A DNA stretch of 64,000 nt from Strongylocentrotus droebachiensis (GCA_035222895.1 JAVYIG010004932.1:62001-126000); one strand, 5' to 3'. Positions 1 to 12,970 are shown, counted from the first letter of the stretch. A program made the numbers and translations. Notes: generated from the sequence alone by a model not told the origin.

Positions 1-638
1 TTGCAAATTTTCTGTACTTTTGTCGGAAAAAATGTATTTATCCAGCACAATGTCGTCTTTTTTTGCGTTGGAGAAGAGCAAATAGCGAGTTTCAATCACA
101 CTTTGGCCGCTCTCGCAAGCTCTCACTCGTTTCACCATGGTCAAGCGACTTTGGGGCAAGCGGTTAATGAAAATACTAATCGTAAGCTTTCTTTTGGTAT
201 TAAACTTGTTTTGATTGATTGTATAATTTTGTCGGAAAAAAGGAAACAAAAAGGCTTGACCAATAACTTATCAGCGTCTGAATTGACCTTTTGACCTTGA
301 ATTCCCTGATGCAAGCGCACATAAACAGGTTCTAATGACGTCATTTTCGCTAAATCGGTGTCTTTTATCGTAAAATGCTACACTTTCACAATGTTTATAC
401 ATCTTTTTTTAATTATTAGTAAGATATAATATATTTTGTCGGAGATCACTGAAGTTTTGGGTTTTATTTAATGATTAATTTTAAAATAAGAGCCATTTTA
501 CTGTTTTAATATACTGGATCGTACCATTAAAGTCGCAGGGTAGAAAGATGCATTTTCCAACCGCGCCATATTTAATTTACGTTCCGACATTCTGTTAAAT
601 GGGTTCGTGTTGTTAAGAATCCACTGTTTTCTGCTCCA
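1..638. other. No feature recognised
   Basis: AT-rich sequence with scattered short ORFs on both strands. None shows a recognisable domain, a repeat or a TIR. The open frame at positions 1-294 is cut by the window edge, and its translation has no family signature I can name. Confidence 0.5.
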
Positions 639-674
639 CCAGGGACTTGATAGACAAGGACTGGAATCAAGCCG
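639..674 (-). repeat. Left copy of a 36-bp exact inverted repeat
   Basis: This 36-bp stretch is the exact reverse complement of 1353-1388 (36/36 by eye; it contains ATTCCAGTCCTTGTCTATCA on the minus strand). Identity falls off sharply on both sides of each copy. The word could be the conserved core of a dispersed repeat present twice in opposite orientation, or the ends of a 750-bp foldback. No coding meaning is evident, although both copies give RLDSSPCLSSPW in one frame. Confidence 0.7.
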
Positions 675-1352
675 CTCTCCTTTGACCCCATGCTCCACGC
701 CGCCGAAAGTTATGCGCTAATCTGCAACTGTTCACCAAGTGGTAGAATAAAAGAGCACATGAAATTTCAGGATTTAGAATTCCTACATAAGAAAATGGTA
801 TCACAGCAATTGTTCACTGTCCCTTCCAATGATTTCTCATCCACTATTGAATGTGTAAAGAGTAAAACAAGCGAACACAAACTTGTGTAATTTCAACCTT
901 TTTTAAAGTTGAAAAATACAAAAAACACGCGAAAACACGCATTAGCGAACTTAATGTTATTGAAGATTGTAAATCATGGATCAAATAACGGGACATTAAA
1001 GCATGCACAAATTAGCGCATCATCCTAAAATATTGAGTTTTTGTCAGGATGTAATTTTTCTTTTACCAACTCTGGCACACAAATTATAGGAAGGACGGAG
1101 TTCTAAATTTGAAAATTTGTTTGATGCACTATTCCCAATACAATCCCCATATAAAGTTTTTGATTTACACTGAAATTTTGCCGGTAATTTAATATTTTGT
1201 AATAAATGTAAAAATGGTGCCTGGCTTCCGAAAGTCCCCGCAGTGGAAGCGCGGTTCGGAGCATGGAACTTCAAAGCCAAGTGGAATGTTACACATCCCA
1301 TTGTTACGCTTTAGAACTCATGAATGCGTTGAATAAATTACAAGAGTTTCGC
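675..1352. other. Spacer between the two 36-bp copies
   Basis: AT-rich sequence with no recognised gene. Near 1236-1262 there is a short GC-richer stretch (cccgcagtggaagcgcggtt) without further support. Confidence 0.4.
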
Positions 1353-1388
1353 CGGCTTGATTCCAGTCCTTGTCTATCAAGTCCCTGG
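1353..1388 (+). repeat. Right copy of a 36-bp exact inverted repeat
   Basis: Exact reverse complement of 639-674. It lies directly upstream of the tandem duplication that begins at 1405, so the two may belong to one repeat family. Confidence 0.7.
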
Positions 1389-1404
1389 CTCCACCAAACG
1401 TCCA

Positions 1405-1708
1405 CATGCGGAGTCTTTTATCAACTAAATTATTCAAATGTATGGATGCTTCTTTCCGAGGTGTTTGTGTTGTTAAAGCATTTCATTCACCTGCTATATC
1501 ATTCTTTGTAATCCAATTGCCAGAACGCAAATGTATTACATTTCGGTTTTATAGTTTCATGCGGAGTTGTTTATCAACTATATGTATTCAAATGTACGAA
1601 TGCTTTCTTCCCAGGTGTTTGGGGGTGTTTATGTTTTTCATTCACCTGTTATTATTCTTTGTACGCCAATTGTTAGAATACAAAATGCATTTTGGTTTTC
1701 TAGTTTCA
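1405..1708 (+). repeat. Tandem duplication, unit about 153 bp
   Basis: Two diverged head-to-tail copies, 1405-1557 and 1558-1708. Each begins catgcggagt, continues with atcaacta and attcaaatgta, and contains ttcattcacctg and a tttcggttt/ttttggttt end followed by tagtttcat. The open frame covering 1370-1720 is a by-product of this T-rich duplication and should not be taken as a gene. Confidence 0.75.
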
Positions 1709-4395
1709 TTCAATAAGTAAGTCAATAAAACAGTATGTTCTGCACAATAAAAACAATGTGTGTCCCTATAGTACAATGTGTGTAATGTGTCCCCTCCTTT
1801 CGTAATAGTTAATTTACCCATTCACATAATAGAACTGCCTGCCCGATGAACAGTGGCCCGTGACCACTAAGCACTCAACACCGTGTGGGAGTCAGTTTTT
1901 TGTTAACTTCTTTTATGAGACAAATCAAAGCAAACGTTTCCATATGTGTTGCAGCGGCGCACGAAACGTCGTGATCTTTCAACCCCTTGTTGACCATATA
2001 TTGCGAGACAAACGAATGTCACTAGCGATATTATTTTCGATACTATATTAATTGTATGCATGTATTTTCCCATGTATGTTCTTTTTTCATCGGTTTTCTG
2101 TACGTTTTTCCACAAGTTTTCAGCTTTCTACATGTATCACCATTTGTCTTTCCCAAGTTTTCTTTTCCAACTCGACCTTTGCCGCATGACGTTAAGATAT
2201 TTCTCAGATATATATACAAGTCCTACAGTTATGTCACCAAGAGTCTAGGAATTGGATTCGGCATCCCCGTCAGTTGTTTTGTGCTGTATGCCCGCAGGAT
2301 TACAGGTGTCGAAGTCACCTTTATCCCTCATTTACATAGCTCCGATGGATTAGTTAAAACTGTGCTCGATATCATATCCACCCTAAGCTTTCAAGTGATC
2401 ACAGTTTAACCGCAAACTTCACATCCAAAAAAGGATCCGCTGCATGGCGCATGCCAACCGTGCATGTCAAGTTATAATAAACATGTTTGTTCTTTAAGTG
2501 AAATGATTAAGTTGCAAGGAATATATAAATGGAAACAGAATAAACTCTGCTTCTGCTGAAAGTCTTTCGACGTTCAACTCCTATAGTGTCCCACAGGCAG
2601 AAAATGTTTTTATATTTCTATTCCCATGTTAAAGAATAAGTTGAGGCTTTGAATTAAGAAGGGTAGCAGTAGTTCGATTTGTAAAGACATTTAATTATTC
2701 GTAATGATTCTCAGATTTTTAAATTGGTAAATAATCCTCTCTCTTTTACAAACAGATTTGCCGATTTATTGAACATTTGTGCAAAATGATACATAAGCAA
2801 AATTTTGGTTCATTTTTCAAAATATGGTTTTCATGAATCACCTTTTTCACGTTATAGTAAAGCATTCAGAACAAAAACTGTTTATTTCTATGTTTCATTG
2901 TCCAACCAACAATCTTATTTTAAAAGCCTTTAAATTAATTCACAGACACGGTTTCCTTGGAAAGGACAGTATGCGATCAATGACGACTTTGAGAGTTGAA
3001 CCGATTTTAGTTCTTTCTAAATCGATATAAGCAGTATTGCCCCCACCCACTCACTCACTCGGGAAAATATAACACGTTCAGCGTTCTGTGATAACGTCCA
3101 CATATACCGACAACAACAAATGCATTTAGTTTATTATTCATTTCGATCTTGATAGATCGACCTGTCAGTCTTAAATATTGACTGGATTATGTGTGCGGTT
3201 TGCATCCAAAGCGATTCAGGGTATATATGCGATATGATATTATGCAAATATAAGCTAAAGATCCAATTTATTGCTGATCAAATGCGTCTACCGAGGAAGT
3301 GTCGTATGAATCGCTAGAGGGTGATGCCAAGCGATTTAAGCTCTCTCAGACACCGAAAGCGTATGGTGCCAATGATGGCAACTGCAGTTCATGATGATGG
3401 GGCAACATTTGCACATATTCTAACTGTCCATTAGAGTAATTGACACCTTGCAGCGAAAATGATATTATTAGATTTCAGGAATAGGAACTCAGGGGCTAGA
3501 ACGCGTTCACTAATCCATGTTTTAGTAATAAAGTAAAGCCATCACTTGGCTGGATTACGGACGGTATTTAGATTGGCGGACAGAGTCAGTAATAACACAA
3601 TCGCTAATGCATAAAATGAAATGGAAAATAGGGCACCGAATGAGTGAAAATAAAAGCCTGAATGAAATAATCAGATTCTACATCATAAAAATCGCAGACC
3701 AGTGAGATGGACAGACCTACATTTGAAACTCTGTCAGATTTCCTAACAAACCATTGTATATTTTATGTCAGGCCCTCATGATATTCTAAAATGAGTGTTG
3801 TGCAAGCTATATTTCATCACTACCACTGTTTCGTTTGTTTCACCACTCTGTTAAAATTGTGCTTGTTCAAACCATGCTGGATTTGTTTCTCAGCTACCTT
3901 TTTACTTGTTTTAGTTTGTTTCTTACTACTCTTTGGACATGTTTGGACATTTTTCGTTGGGATTTTATACCGTCTCGAAGCCATGAATTCCTTCATCCAA
4001 TCAAATTTCGGAAAGACTTCTGCAAATCGCTTTTTAAAAAAATAGTGCTTTTCAACAGGATAAGGTCGCGAATTGAGTGAATTCATGATACCATAAGACA
4101 TGTCTATACTGTATTGGCGACTTAATGTCAATGTTAGAAAATTATCGCATTCATTTAAAAATCCATGCTCATGGTATAAACATTGATATGCCAACATACG
4201 GCACAGCTAAAGAAGGCTCACCCATTCACTGTATTGTACATGCAGGTCCGGGTTTTTCTTGTAAGGGGAAAGGTAACTTTGGTAGTGGCAGGAAACTATC
4301 ATATTACAGAAAATGTCGTAAAAAGTCGTAATTACCCTTCTGTTGATTCGCCTCAACATTTAAAAGCTAAGTGTGTCAAAAGTTCTTTTTTATGT
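1709..4395. other. No gene recognised
   Basis: AT-rich sequence with no TIR, microsatellite or domain that I can support. The longest open frame (3820-4197, minus, 125 codons) has a Lys/Gln-rich end and matches no family I recognise. It overlaps open frames of similar size on the other strand, as expected by chance. Confidence 0.4.
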
Positions 4396-4411
4396 GGGGG
4401 GGGGGGGGGGG
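4396..4411 (+). repeat. Poly-G run of 16
   Basis: Sixteen consecutive G residues. Similar G or C runs of 13 to 18 recur at 14442, 15324, 17848, 22678, 32612, 33518, 43581 and 56462. Length is probably polymorphic and prone to sequencing error. Confidence 0.95.
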
Positions 4412-6670
4412 CTTGTTAGAGATTTTTGACACTTGCCTGTGACCCGCGCAAATAATCCTGGGTCCGTCAAGTAGTAGTTGACTTTGAACTCTTATTCACT
4501 AGCGCGATCACGAACTCTACAAAACAAGTAGAGCGGCAAGAGCAAACAAGGGAATCCTCTCTCGAAGAGGAATACTTAATTTCTTCACAAGAAAACTAAT
4601 TCAGACGATTATTGTGTGGGCCTCAACCCCTTTTGTTAGATTGTTTCCTCAAGAAGAGTTTATTCAGTGATCATCTTGATCAATGAGCGATCTCCGTTTC
4701 ACCAAAATCATCCGACGTAAGTCACGTAACTATATGTGTACCACAAGGATCCACCTTAGGACCAGTATGATTTCTAATGGACATAGACGGTAAAGTGGAT
4801 TCCTCAGAACATTAATCAGTAATCTGATATTTACTGAGATTGCGGGATTGGAGACTCCTTTTCCATTTCAACATTTTCATTGTTGTGGATTCGTTTCGAA
4901 AGCTCAATATTTCCGAATTGAATTGTTTGTAGAAATTGCACAACTCCCGGCTTTTAAACACACTGAAGACTACTTCTCTATTAAAGCGCAGTGAGAAAAC
5001 ATTTATCGTGATTGATCGCAAGTCCGTATTTCCTATTTTCTTCATAAATGTCCATTAATCCACCTTGTTAAACGAGAAAGCACGCACCTATTAAAACACA
5101 CACATTCTTAGTTATCTTTTTAAAATAAATGTAAACAAGATATTTTTTGCAATAGAATATATCATTCTTAAGCCACAACTACAACAAAAACTAAAATCCA
5201 GAATAATTGATGTTGTTAGAAACTGAATTTACCTGTCTTGAGAACACGACGGCAAAAAATCATAACATCTCCGTTCTCTGCGTAATGTATGGATATTGTA
5301 TTCACCTCAATCTATTGTTTTGTAAAGCAAAAGTATGAATAATTATGGTAGGCTGTGATATATCGGCTCTTGGAAGACACTTACACCATTTGAAGATTAA
5401 TAGCGAGATAGTATTGACGATTGAACTCAATAGACATGAATATAAGCACAATGTTGTTCAGGGATTGTACGACACATACTCTCCGACAGAATTCTTCAAC
5501 CCTGGACAGAAAATTTTGACGGATCACCGGTTCGAAAGACGGGGTTACATAGACACTATGTTAAGGTTGGCGAGACATAGATGGTTATCAAACGTAATGT
5601 GTTAAAACCTATCATATATTTTCAGAATACTTCTTGAGGTAACTATTGAAAGTACTAATGGACAAGCAATAAAAGAAAAACAAGCAATACACCATGAACC
5701 TACTACGAGTAGGTCCATGATTACACCGGCTGAAATCATGGACTCATTTTAATCCGAACACAAGTAATTGCTTTATTAATTATTTTGGAAACATAACTTT
5801 ACGTGAACTTCGCCCATTCAATAGTTGTAATTTGGAAACAATATTTTGTTCAACTATTATGATGGAAGGTCAAAAGATGCCAAATGTGTGCGTATGGACT
5901 TTTGAACTATAGCACCATTCTTGAAGATTTGGGTATGTTTTCCGATGCGTGAATCTTACCCAGTAATCTAAATCGATTTTTGTTTTCGATGAAAAGGCGG
6001 CCCCGATGTAAAAGTACGTGAAGGTAACAGAATTACAATGATGTGTCAGTTCACTGGATATCAGTGACGAAGGAAGTTTAAATCATGTGTGAGTCTTATT
6101 TTGCGCCCTGTGATTGGCAAAAGGAACTTGTTCACATTTCAAAGTGGAAACGAAAACAGTCCTACCGAGACGAACGCCATTATGCCTATCTTAAAATTTT
6201 AGTATCAATCTTTAAGGCCCGTATTCTACTAAAATTTAAACCCGACGTTCGGCTTAAACTTTTGTCCGAACTCACATTTAAAGAATGGGGTAAGTTTGAG
6301 GTTTATGTTTTCCTTTGTTAAATGTGGTCTTTTACCCTGGGTCAGATTTAAATAAATCAATTAAAGACGGTCGTAACAATTTTAAGCTACGTAGGGATCA
6401 TTTGTATCATGATCAAATATCTATCGACAAGTTTCATTTCCTTGAGAAATATTGTATTCAATCTTTGTATTTCTCGATAGTTTTGTTTTCCTCACCACTC
6501 GGATTGCAGCTATGCTTGCCACAAAAGGTTGAGTACTATCTTTAAACCGAATAGCCATCAATCTACATTTCCCGTACAGGTCAATTCCTCCAGGTGTGTC
6601 GAGATTATAGAGGCACTCCTCCGGAAGATTAGCTGACACTCGCTCCTCCAGGAGGAGTATGTCTTCATTT
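4412..6670. other. No gene recognised
   Basis: AT-rich sequence. At 6219-6290 there is a stretch starting aaggcccgtattct, followed by alternating tttaaac/gtttaaa-like words. It resembles the end of a DNA-transposon-derived repeat, but no partner end was found nearby. The open frames at 5345-5605 and 6085-6321 show no recognisable domain. Confidence 0.35.
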
Positions 6671-7670
6671 AGCCACTTATAGAAGGAGTGGCAAAAGGGG
6701 TATGAGAATAGGAGTTAGATGGAGCGGGATAATATTCCATAACCACGATACACTTTAAAGGTAATATGGGTGCCACCGAACCCCGAAATCTAGACAGGTG
6801 GGATAGGTTTCGGCGCTGTAATAAACTTTCTTTTTCTATAAAAACACTCGTAAGGCCAATTATGGAAGTGCGACAGTAGAGGTAGGAGAAACGGGGTTGG
6901 ACGGAGGGCAAGTATGTAATGGGGTTATATTTCGTATCCTCTTCGCAGTATCAGAGTGAAAATGGCGCCGTGGAATACAATATTTGCGATCCAGGTGTAA
7001 TGGGTTCGGACGTTGTAGACTTTATTGGTTTGAAACATTTTTCATTATCCCTGACAAGACCACTTATGGAATCAAAGTAGAAGGCGTGCGAAAATGAAGA
7101 TAGGAGATAATGGTAGATAGCTAATAGGGTAATATTTTATACCCACTGTACAATATCAAATTAACAAAGGCGCCGCAGGTTTCTAAATTAGACGCTTATA
7201 AGCAGGTGCGATAGGTCCGGGCGCTGTGATAATTAATTTCTTCGGTTTAATATCCTTCAGGCGATTTATGGAATGTGTGGCAAAAATTAGGAACATAAAT
7301 AGGGGTTGGACAAGAGGTGAGTATGGGTAGTGTTTTGCAACCCATTGTGTGGTATCAGATTGGCATTGGTACCAAGGAACCCAGAAAGACACGCCCGTAA
7401 GTAAGTGTGATAGGTGTTGTTATACATTTTCCTTGCACAAATTCCACTTCAGACCACTCGGTAAGAATGGGGATAGTAGGGATACGAGATGAGGGGTTGG
7501 ACGGAGATTTAGTATACAATGGGGTAATATTTTATAGCTACTATACACTATCAATGTGACATAGGCGTCATGGAATTAAAACAAAGCCTCCATAGCCAAG
7601 TGTTATAGGTCCCGGCACTGTAATAAACTGTCGTTGTCATGTTTGTATAAAACTTTCTCAATTCTTAAGA
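6671..7670 (+). repeat. Five-copy satellite, unit about 200 bp
   Basis: Landmarks recur at a steady spacing near 200 bp. One is a ggcgctgtaataaact-like word near 6811, 7011 (diverged), 7218, 7412 (diverged) and 7614. Another is a ccacttatggaa-like word near 6672, 6857, 7060, 7258 and 7455. A third is a ggggttggac-agg-gagtatg block followed by ggggtaatattttat and a gtacaatatca block. Copies are strongly diverged, so this is an old array. The short open frames inside it (6669-6911 and 7183-7392, minus) reflect the repeat. Confidence 0.8.
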
Positions 7671-9310
7671 CTCATAAAAGGTTGGTGTAGAAGGGGTACA
7701 AAAACAATCTTTTTAAGCTGTTAATAAAGCGATGAAAGTATCAGCTGCAATGAGTGCAATTATAGAGATTGTAAACATTTCTCTAAGCCACCTAAATGTA
7801 CTGGTCTTAATATAAACATGCCCTCTTTATGTACTAATAACATTTTCTGCGTAATCACAATATTTTATTGGTCGCAAAAATGTTTTATGAGGCATTTCCG
7901 GAAGATTTATTATTTCTGAAAAATACTACAATCCCGAATGTCCCCATACCTTGAATTCTATAGATTTCATTTTGTTTAAAAGGAAATTAAAGTTTAAATG
8001 CTTGATGCTGAAAGGGGCATTTAGGAGGACACGTGGAATATGAACAAGTGAAATATGTAAGAGGGGAAAAAGGAAACTCTTGCCAGAATCTGCCTGATCG
8101 TTTCGTTCTCTCGCAGATTGATACCATGATAACGAATATCGCAATTGAGTTGTGAACCGTAATCACAACAGTGGCGTAGCCACAAATTGATTTTTTTAAA
8201 AGGGCGATATATACCGGGGTAACACTGCGAGATGTATACCCTTTGCTATTTTGTATTAAATATTTCTTCTGGGCCCTCTCTGGACCGGAAGGATACAAGC
8301 TGGTAACTTCGTAATTTAAATGGAATGGGGATGAAAGTTTTGATATTTATATTCTAAACTAAGCTTATTAGAGGCGCGGACCCCTTGGGAATGCCCTCTC
8401 CCCTTTACAGCCGTTCCCGAGCACCCGCACATAATGTTTCAAACACAAATGGTTTCAGAACTTCCTTAATCTATCATGACGCTTTCCGAAATTTACTTAA
8501 ACTTAATGATCATAACAATATTTTCAAATCTTTCTACGTGTCACTTCATAAACTATCCCACAAATCTACCACCGAAAGGTATAATTCCTCCAGTTATAAT
8601 AAAAATTTCATCAAAGTTTCGCCACAATCCACCTGTATTATTCTAAACCTATTTATTTCCTAACTCCATGAAAGCTATGTAAAAGTACAGTGCCATGTGA
8701 ATGCTCTTGCCTGTGATAGAAACGTGAGGAAAGTAGGAGCCTCTGATTATCCCATCCCGTTTTAAAACTCGATTGGCGAATATTCCACGCCGAATTCTTT
8801 ATCTTCTTGTCTGAGATTGATGACCATGTTTGCCGAAACATTTCGAAGGCGAGCGGACTCCGCGAACAGAAATCACTTTAGTTTACGTATAGGCAATATT
8901 CCAATGTTTGAAAACCAGCACACTTTGAGTTTCCTAGATTTAAAAGATCAGGAACATCTATATGCATTAAAAAATCCTCTTCTAATTATAGCATATGTTT
9001 CTGGCTCACGAGGATGAATAGAGAAGGTTAAGAAAATTGAGAAAAGAGAGCCAGGTTTATTAAACTGGATTATCCAACGATGTTACTAGAAGAATATTCA
9101 TAACTCTTTGCTCGATCATATCTAAAAATTCAGACACTTCGCCCGACGCAAGAATCTAATTTTCTTCTGCGGGGCCATCTTGGCCAATCATTGTAATGCC
9201 TGATTGGAAATCTGTTTCAAATGGCAACGAAATCGTATTTTCTGTTTTGGTCAAACCACATATATTAAAACTTGGTTGCTTTTATCTGTAACTTGGCAAT
9301 AAAAGACGAA
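7671..9310. other. No gene; possible transposon termini
   Basis: CAGTGGCGTAGCC at 8169 and tagaggcgcggacccc at about 8370 resemble termini of short DNA transposons. The same kind of word recurs at 25068, 25455 and 57443. I could not find matching opposite ends or target duplications. The rest is AT-rich without a recognised gene. Confidence 0.3.
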
Positions 9311-9425
9311 ATATTCTCCCTCACTCCCTCTATCTCTCCCTCTCACTCCCTATCTCTATATATTTTCTTTCTCTCTTTTTATACCTGTTTTTCATTCACC
9401 CTCTACCTCTCTCTTCTTTTTCTTT
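9311..9425 (+). repeat. CT-rich polypyrimidine tract
   Basis: Imperfect repeats of ctccct, ctctc and tctatctc, about 115 bp. The minus-strand open frame at 9396-9833 ends in this tract. Its 145 codons are not recognised. Confidence 0.85.
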
Positions 9426-9848
9426 GGTTTCAAGATGTATAAAGGTTCTCTCGCGTCTGTCGCAAATTAACTCTTCTCCATGAACATAATGTTTGCTCGT
9501 GCTTGACCAAACGAAACAACCTGCCCTTTTCTCCAACATTCTCTGGACAAAATTTTGTCGCAAAAGATTAAGCATGAAATGCTTCACAATGTTTGCTATA
9601 ATGTCAAGGTTATTTGGAAGAGAGAAAACCAATTTTACAAAGGAAACGAAAGCTCTGAACATTATGTTATAGTCAAAGGAGACATTAGATCGATATCGAC
9701 ATAAGGGTTGATATTTTTCTGCTGTTCTTTTCTTTTTGTTAAAAAAAAGCAAAAAAAAGCGGGGTTGACTTGAAATGTGTAGGCAATGGTTGTTCAGTTT
9801 ACATACTATGATAAAGCTGATTGCTTTTTTCAAAAAGAAATATTAATG

Positions 9849-10004
9849 TTGTTATTATGTGTGTTATCATTATTATCATTATTATTACTATCATTATTGT
9901 TAATATTATCATTATTATTATAAGTAGTATTTTTTAATCAATATTAATATCATGATCAATTTTATTGTTATCATCATTATCATTATCATCATAACCATCA
10001 TTAT
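9849..10004 (+). repeat. ATT/ATC trinucleotide microsatellite
   Basis: Imperfect (ATT)n and (ATC)n mixture of about 155 bp. It may be the expanded tail of a retroelement, because SINEs and a LINE in this window end in (ATT)n, but no element body is visible upstream. Confidence 0.85.
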
Positions 10005-10447
10005 AGACAAATCTTAAACATCTGTTAGTATATTAAATTCCTGGATGATAATCTTTTCATCCCCTTAATTAATTTCTACATCGCAAAACACATTTTCTAC
10101 ATGACCATCTGAGTACTCAGATGCGATGCGGTAAACCTTTTTTTTTTATTCATATGAATAAGAACTGGCCGCAACACATGACCTCCGAATATACACTGAG
10201 CAATGTATGATGAGATACAGAGAATACACAGCGTATTACATTAATGCCATTAAAAAACGCCGCGGTTTACCACATCATAGCTGAAGCAGTCGTACACGAC
10301 ACCATCACGATTGATAACCTACGACAGTGGTATCAAAGTAGTTTATATGTCGCTGTTCGATGGATAGATCAAGTCGCTAAGGTACAAATACTTAATATTC
10401 ACTTTGTTCTCCTTATCCCTTCTCATATCACAGAAGGCTAAATCAAG

Positions 10448-10800
10448 AACTTCCCACAACCCGGGGTGTTTCATAAAGCTGTTCGTAAAGTTACGCATGA
10501 CTTTACGAATGACTTATATATGAAAAGCCAAATGGGATGCTCAATCCTTTTTAAGTGCATCAACCAAAGTTGAACTGTGCAGATGTAGATTAACATTCTT
10601 ATTAGAGCAAACATTTTTAATGCAAAGTATATTTTTTGCCATAATTTAATTGAGGTTATTGGAAATATAGTCACACTTCGTTAAAACATCGGGAAAAACT
10701 TTGGGCATCCTATCTGGCACTTCATATTCAAGTCGTTCGTAAAGTCATGCGTAACCTTATGAACAGCTGTGTGAAACACCCCCGGGTTTTGGAAGTTATC
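10448..10800. mobile_element. MITE with about 85-bp terminal inverted repeats
   Basis: The left arm (about 10448-10540) runs AACTTCC, AACCCGGGGTGTTTC, then GTTCGTAAAGTTACGCATGA and CTTTACGAATGACTT. The reverse complement of the right arm (about 10703-10797) gives AACTTCC, AACCCGGGGGTGTTTC, AAGGTTACGCATGACTTTAC and GAACGACTT, clearly homologous along its length. Each arm also holds a smaller internal dyad (TTCGTAAAGT with ACTTTACGAA). The middle is AT-rich and does not encode a transposase. This is a non-autonomous foldback element. The superfamily is unassigned because no clear target-site duplication could be read. Confidence 0.85.
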
Positions 10801-12639
10801 TTATAAATCAATATCTTACTACCCCAGGGTTTGGAGAGGCACCGGGAAGTGAGTGCCTTTTTTTTTAAGTCAAACGCTACTTGAAATTTAGATAACCATG
10901 GTAATAACACCCTGACATAACAATGTAAACAAGTCGACGAACGCGATCGGTGTCGAAATATATAATGAATATGGCAGTTAAGGATTTTTCAACTTCAGTA
11001 AAGCAGCGTGTCTCATTTTGTATCAAAGGAATGTCACGTGATTCTATATCAAGTAAATAAGTAATTTAGACGTTTCTGACACAAGCTTTAAGTGGTCTAT
11101 ACGTCTTCTGTCATGCACGTATTCACAATTTTTGTTTAAACCATGTAGTACTTTGTAGGGATTAAAACTCTTTCGAAAACCTAATTAAAATATGAAGAAA
11201 AAAAATAATGGCTGAAATTAAAAATTGAATTGTCTCGATATGTTGGAGACACTCCTACTAATGCATGATTATTTAACCACAAAGCCAAGTCATGCATGCT
11301 TTATACGGGAAGATCAGCCTTAATTAATACAGACCTCTGAATAGATTGACAAGTAAGACACTTTGAGAATCTATTCGGATTGAAGTTCAGATATACATAG
11401 AAAAATTTCATCGTTGTCACAAATAAATGAATACAAAAATAAAGTAAGCACCGTTTCGAAAGGGCAACAATTAAGAAATTAAAAAAACGTAGGAATGAAA
11501 ACAGATCCTGCATGTGATGTCACCAAAAAACAAGATAAAGCTTGTTAAAGGTTGCAATAACAAATTTATAAAGGACAGTGAATTAATTTTCTTCAAGTCT
11601 CTCACATTTTCAGTTCCATCTAAGTATGCACCTAGGGCAAAGCATCACAGTTAATGACTTGGATGTTGGGTATAAACCCACAACATATTTTCTAATGGTT
11701 TCCTCAAATGTGGTTATAGAGCTGTTGAAGAACTTTACATTGAGCAGGTGAACTCCCACGCCTTATCGCCCAATACTGATCTACTAGTCTAGAAATTAAT
11801 TTTGCAATTAAAATATTTTATAAGTGACAAACTAGACAGTTCGTTACTCGTAAACACTTTACCCGAGACACTTTAATGGCGTTTAAAAGATATTCTGTGC
11901 TCGAGTGGTGCTTTTTCCGCCTTTTATTTGGTAGATTATTGAAATGGTGCTGCGATAAAAGGTACTTAAAACACGGTGACATTATTGCTCTCGCTTACGA
12001 AAGAGAATACGAAACAAGAACTAAAGGTCTTTTTCAACCGGAATGCTCGTTTACCTTGATAAAGAGGGGAGATTGCAAAGAAATGATGAAGATTGGTATG
12101 CAAAGCAGAAATTAGAGACATGTCTCCTTTCAACAAAGCAAAGATAATGTCAGTGGGCAGGTTAGTTACATTATAAATCAATATTGAACGTGTCTAAAAG
12201 GGCAGTGCTTCCAGTGTGACCTCTTGAGAAGTAAGTGTCTTTACCCGTTCTCAGAGATCATAGAGGTTGATACCGGTCTCCTCTTCCCATCACCATCCTT
12301 AAGTGTTCTTGATGAAAACTTGATGAAAAAGTTCGCACCTTAGCTTTGTAGCAAGACCACAATAAGCCAGCCCCGTAAGATACCATTCCTCGACCGCGAA
12401 CAGTATTGCTTACCTGTGCGAAGCTCTCTTATGTGGTGAGGTATAAATCATCGTAATTGTGACCGAGAAAAGTATACATCTTTCATGAAAAATTACATGG
12501 ATATATTATGATCAAAGCCAAGTAGGAGCTGAGTACAAGAAAAAATAAGACCACAATGTTGGAAATGGGTAGAATTTTTTATTTTTACTTACCAAAATAT
12601 GGAGGGATGTCTCGCTGATTTGCAAAAGAAAATTGGTCC
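10801..12639. other. No gene recognised
   Basis: AT-rich sequence. No repeat array, TIR or recognisable coding domain seen. Short open frames occur on both strands at chance length. Confidence 0.4.
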
Positions 12640-12970
12640 AAGAGGGGGCGGGAAAATGTCTTCGGTACTCTCGAGCCTTTAACTTGTTTCTTTCTTTTAG
12701 AAGGTGGTGAAATATTCTACTTGATAAAACTCGTGTTGGCGCGGCTTGTAGACTTTTAGTGGCGGGAAGTGTTTGTGTCGTCTGCTCCTCTTTGCTGTGT
12801 CCGCCCGTGGGTTTTTACTCGTAAAGAATGATCTTTTTCGCGCTTTTTCTCCAGCTTGAATGGCAGCCGTGTAAGAGGGTGATCCAATGATATATGGCCA
12901 CACACAGTCACTTCGCTCTGGCGACGGAGAGTAAAGTTTGTGATAACAGACTCATCCATTTATCCGACAG
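12640..12970. other. CpG-richer patch
   Basis: Relatively G+C- and CpG-rich compared with its flanks (gggggcgggaaaatg, tggcgcggcttg, gtggcgggaagtg, tctggcgacggagag). Two overlapping minus-strand frames (12697-12903 and 12756-12959) span it, with Lys/Arg-rich translations and no known domain. It could be a promoter-like patch, an exon or a transposon piece. I cannot decide from sequence alone. Confidence 0.25.

Noticed and set aside
1370..1720. 116-codon plus-strand ORF as a gene
   Set aside because: It spans a T-rich tandem duplication, is Phe-rich and has no recognisable domain.
3820..4197. 125-codon minus-strand ORF as a gene
   Set aside because: Plus-strand frames of similar length overlap it, its translation is Lys/Gln biased, and no family is recognised.
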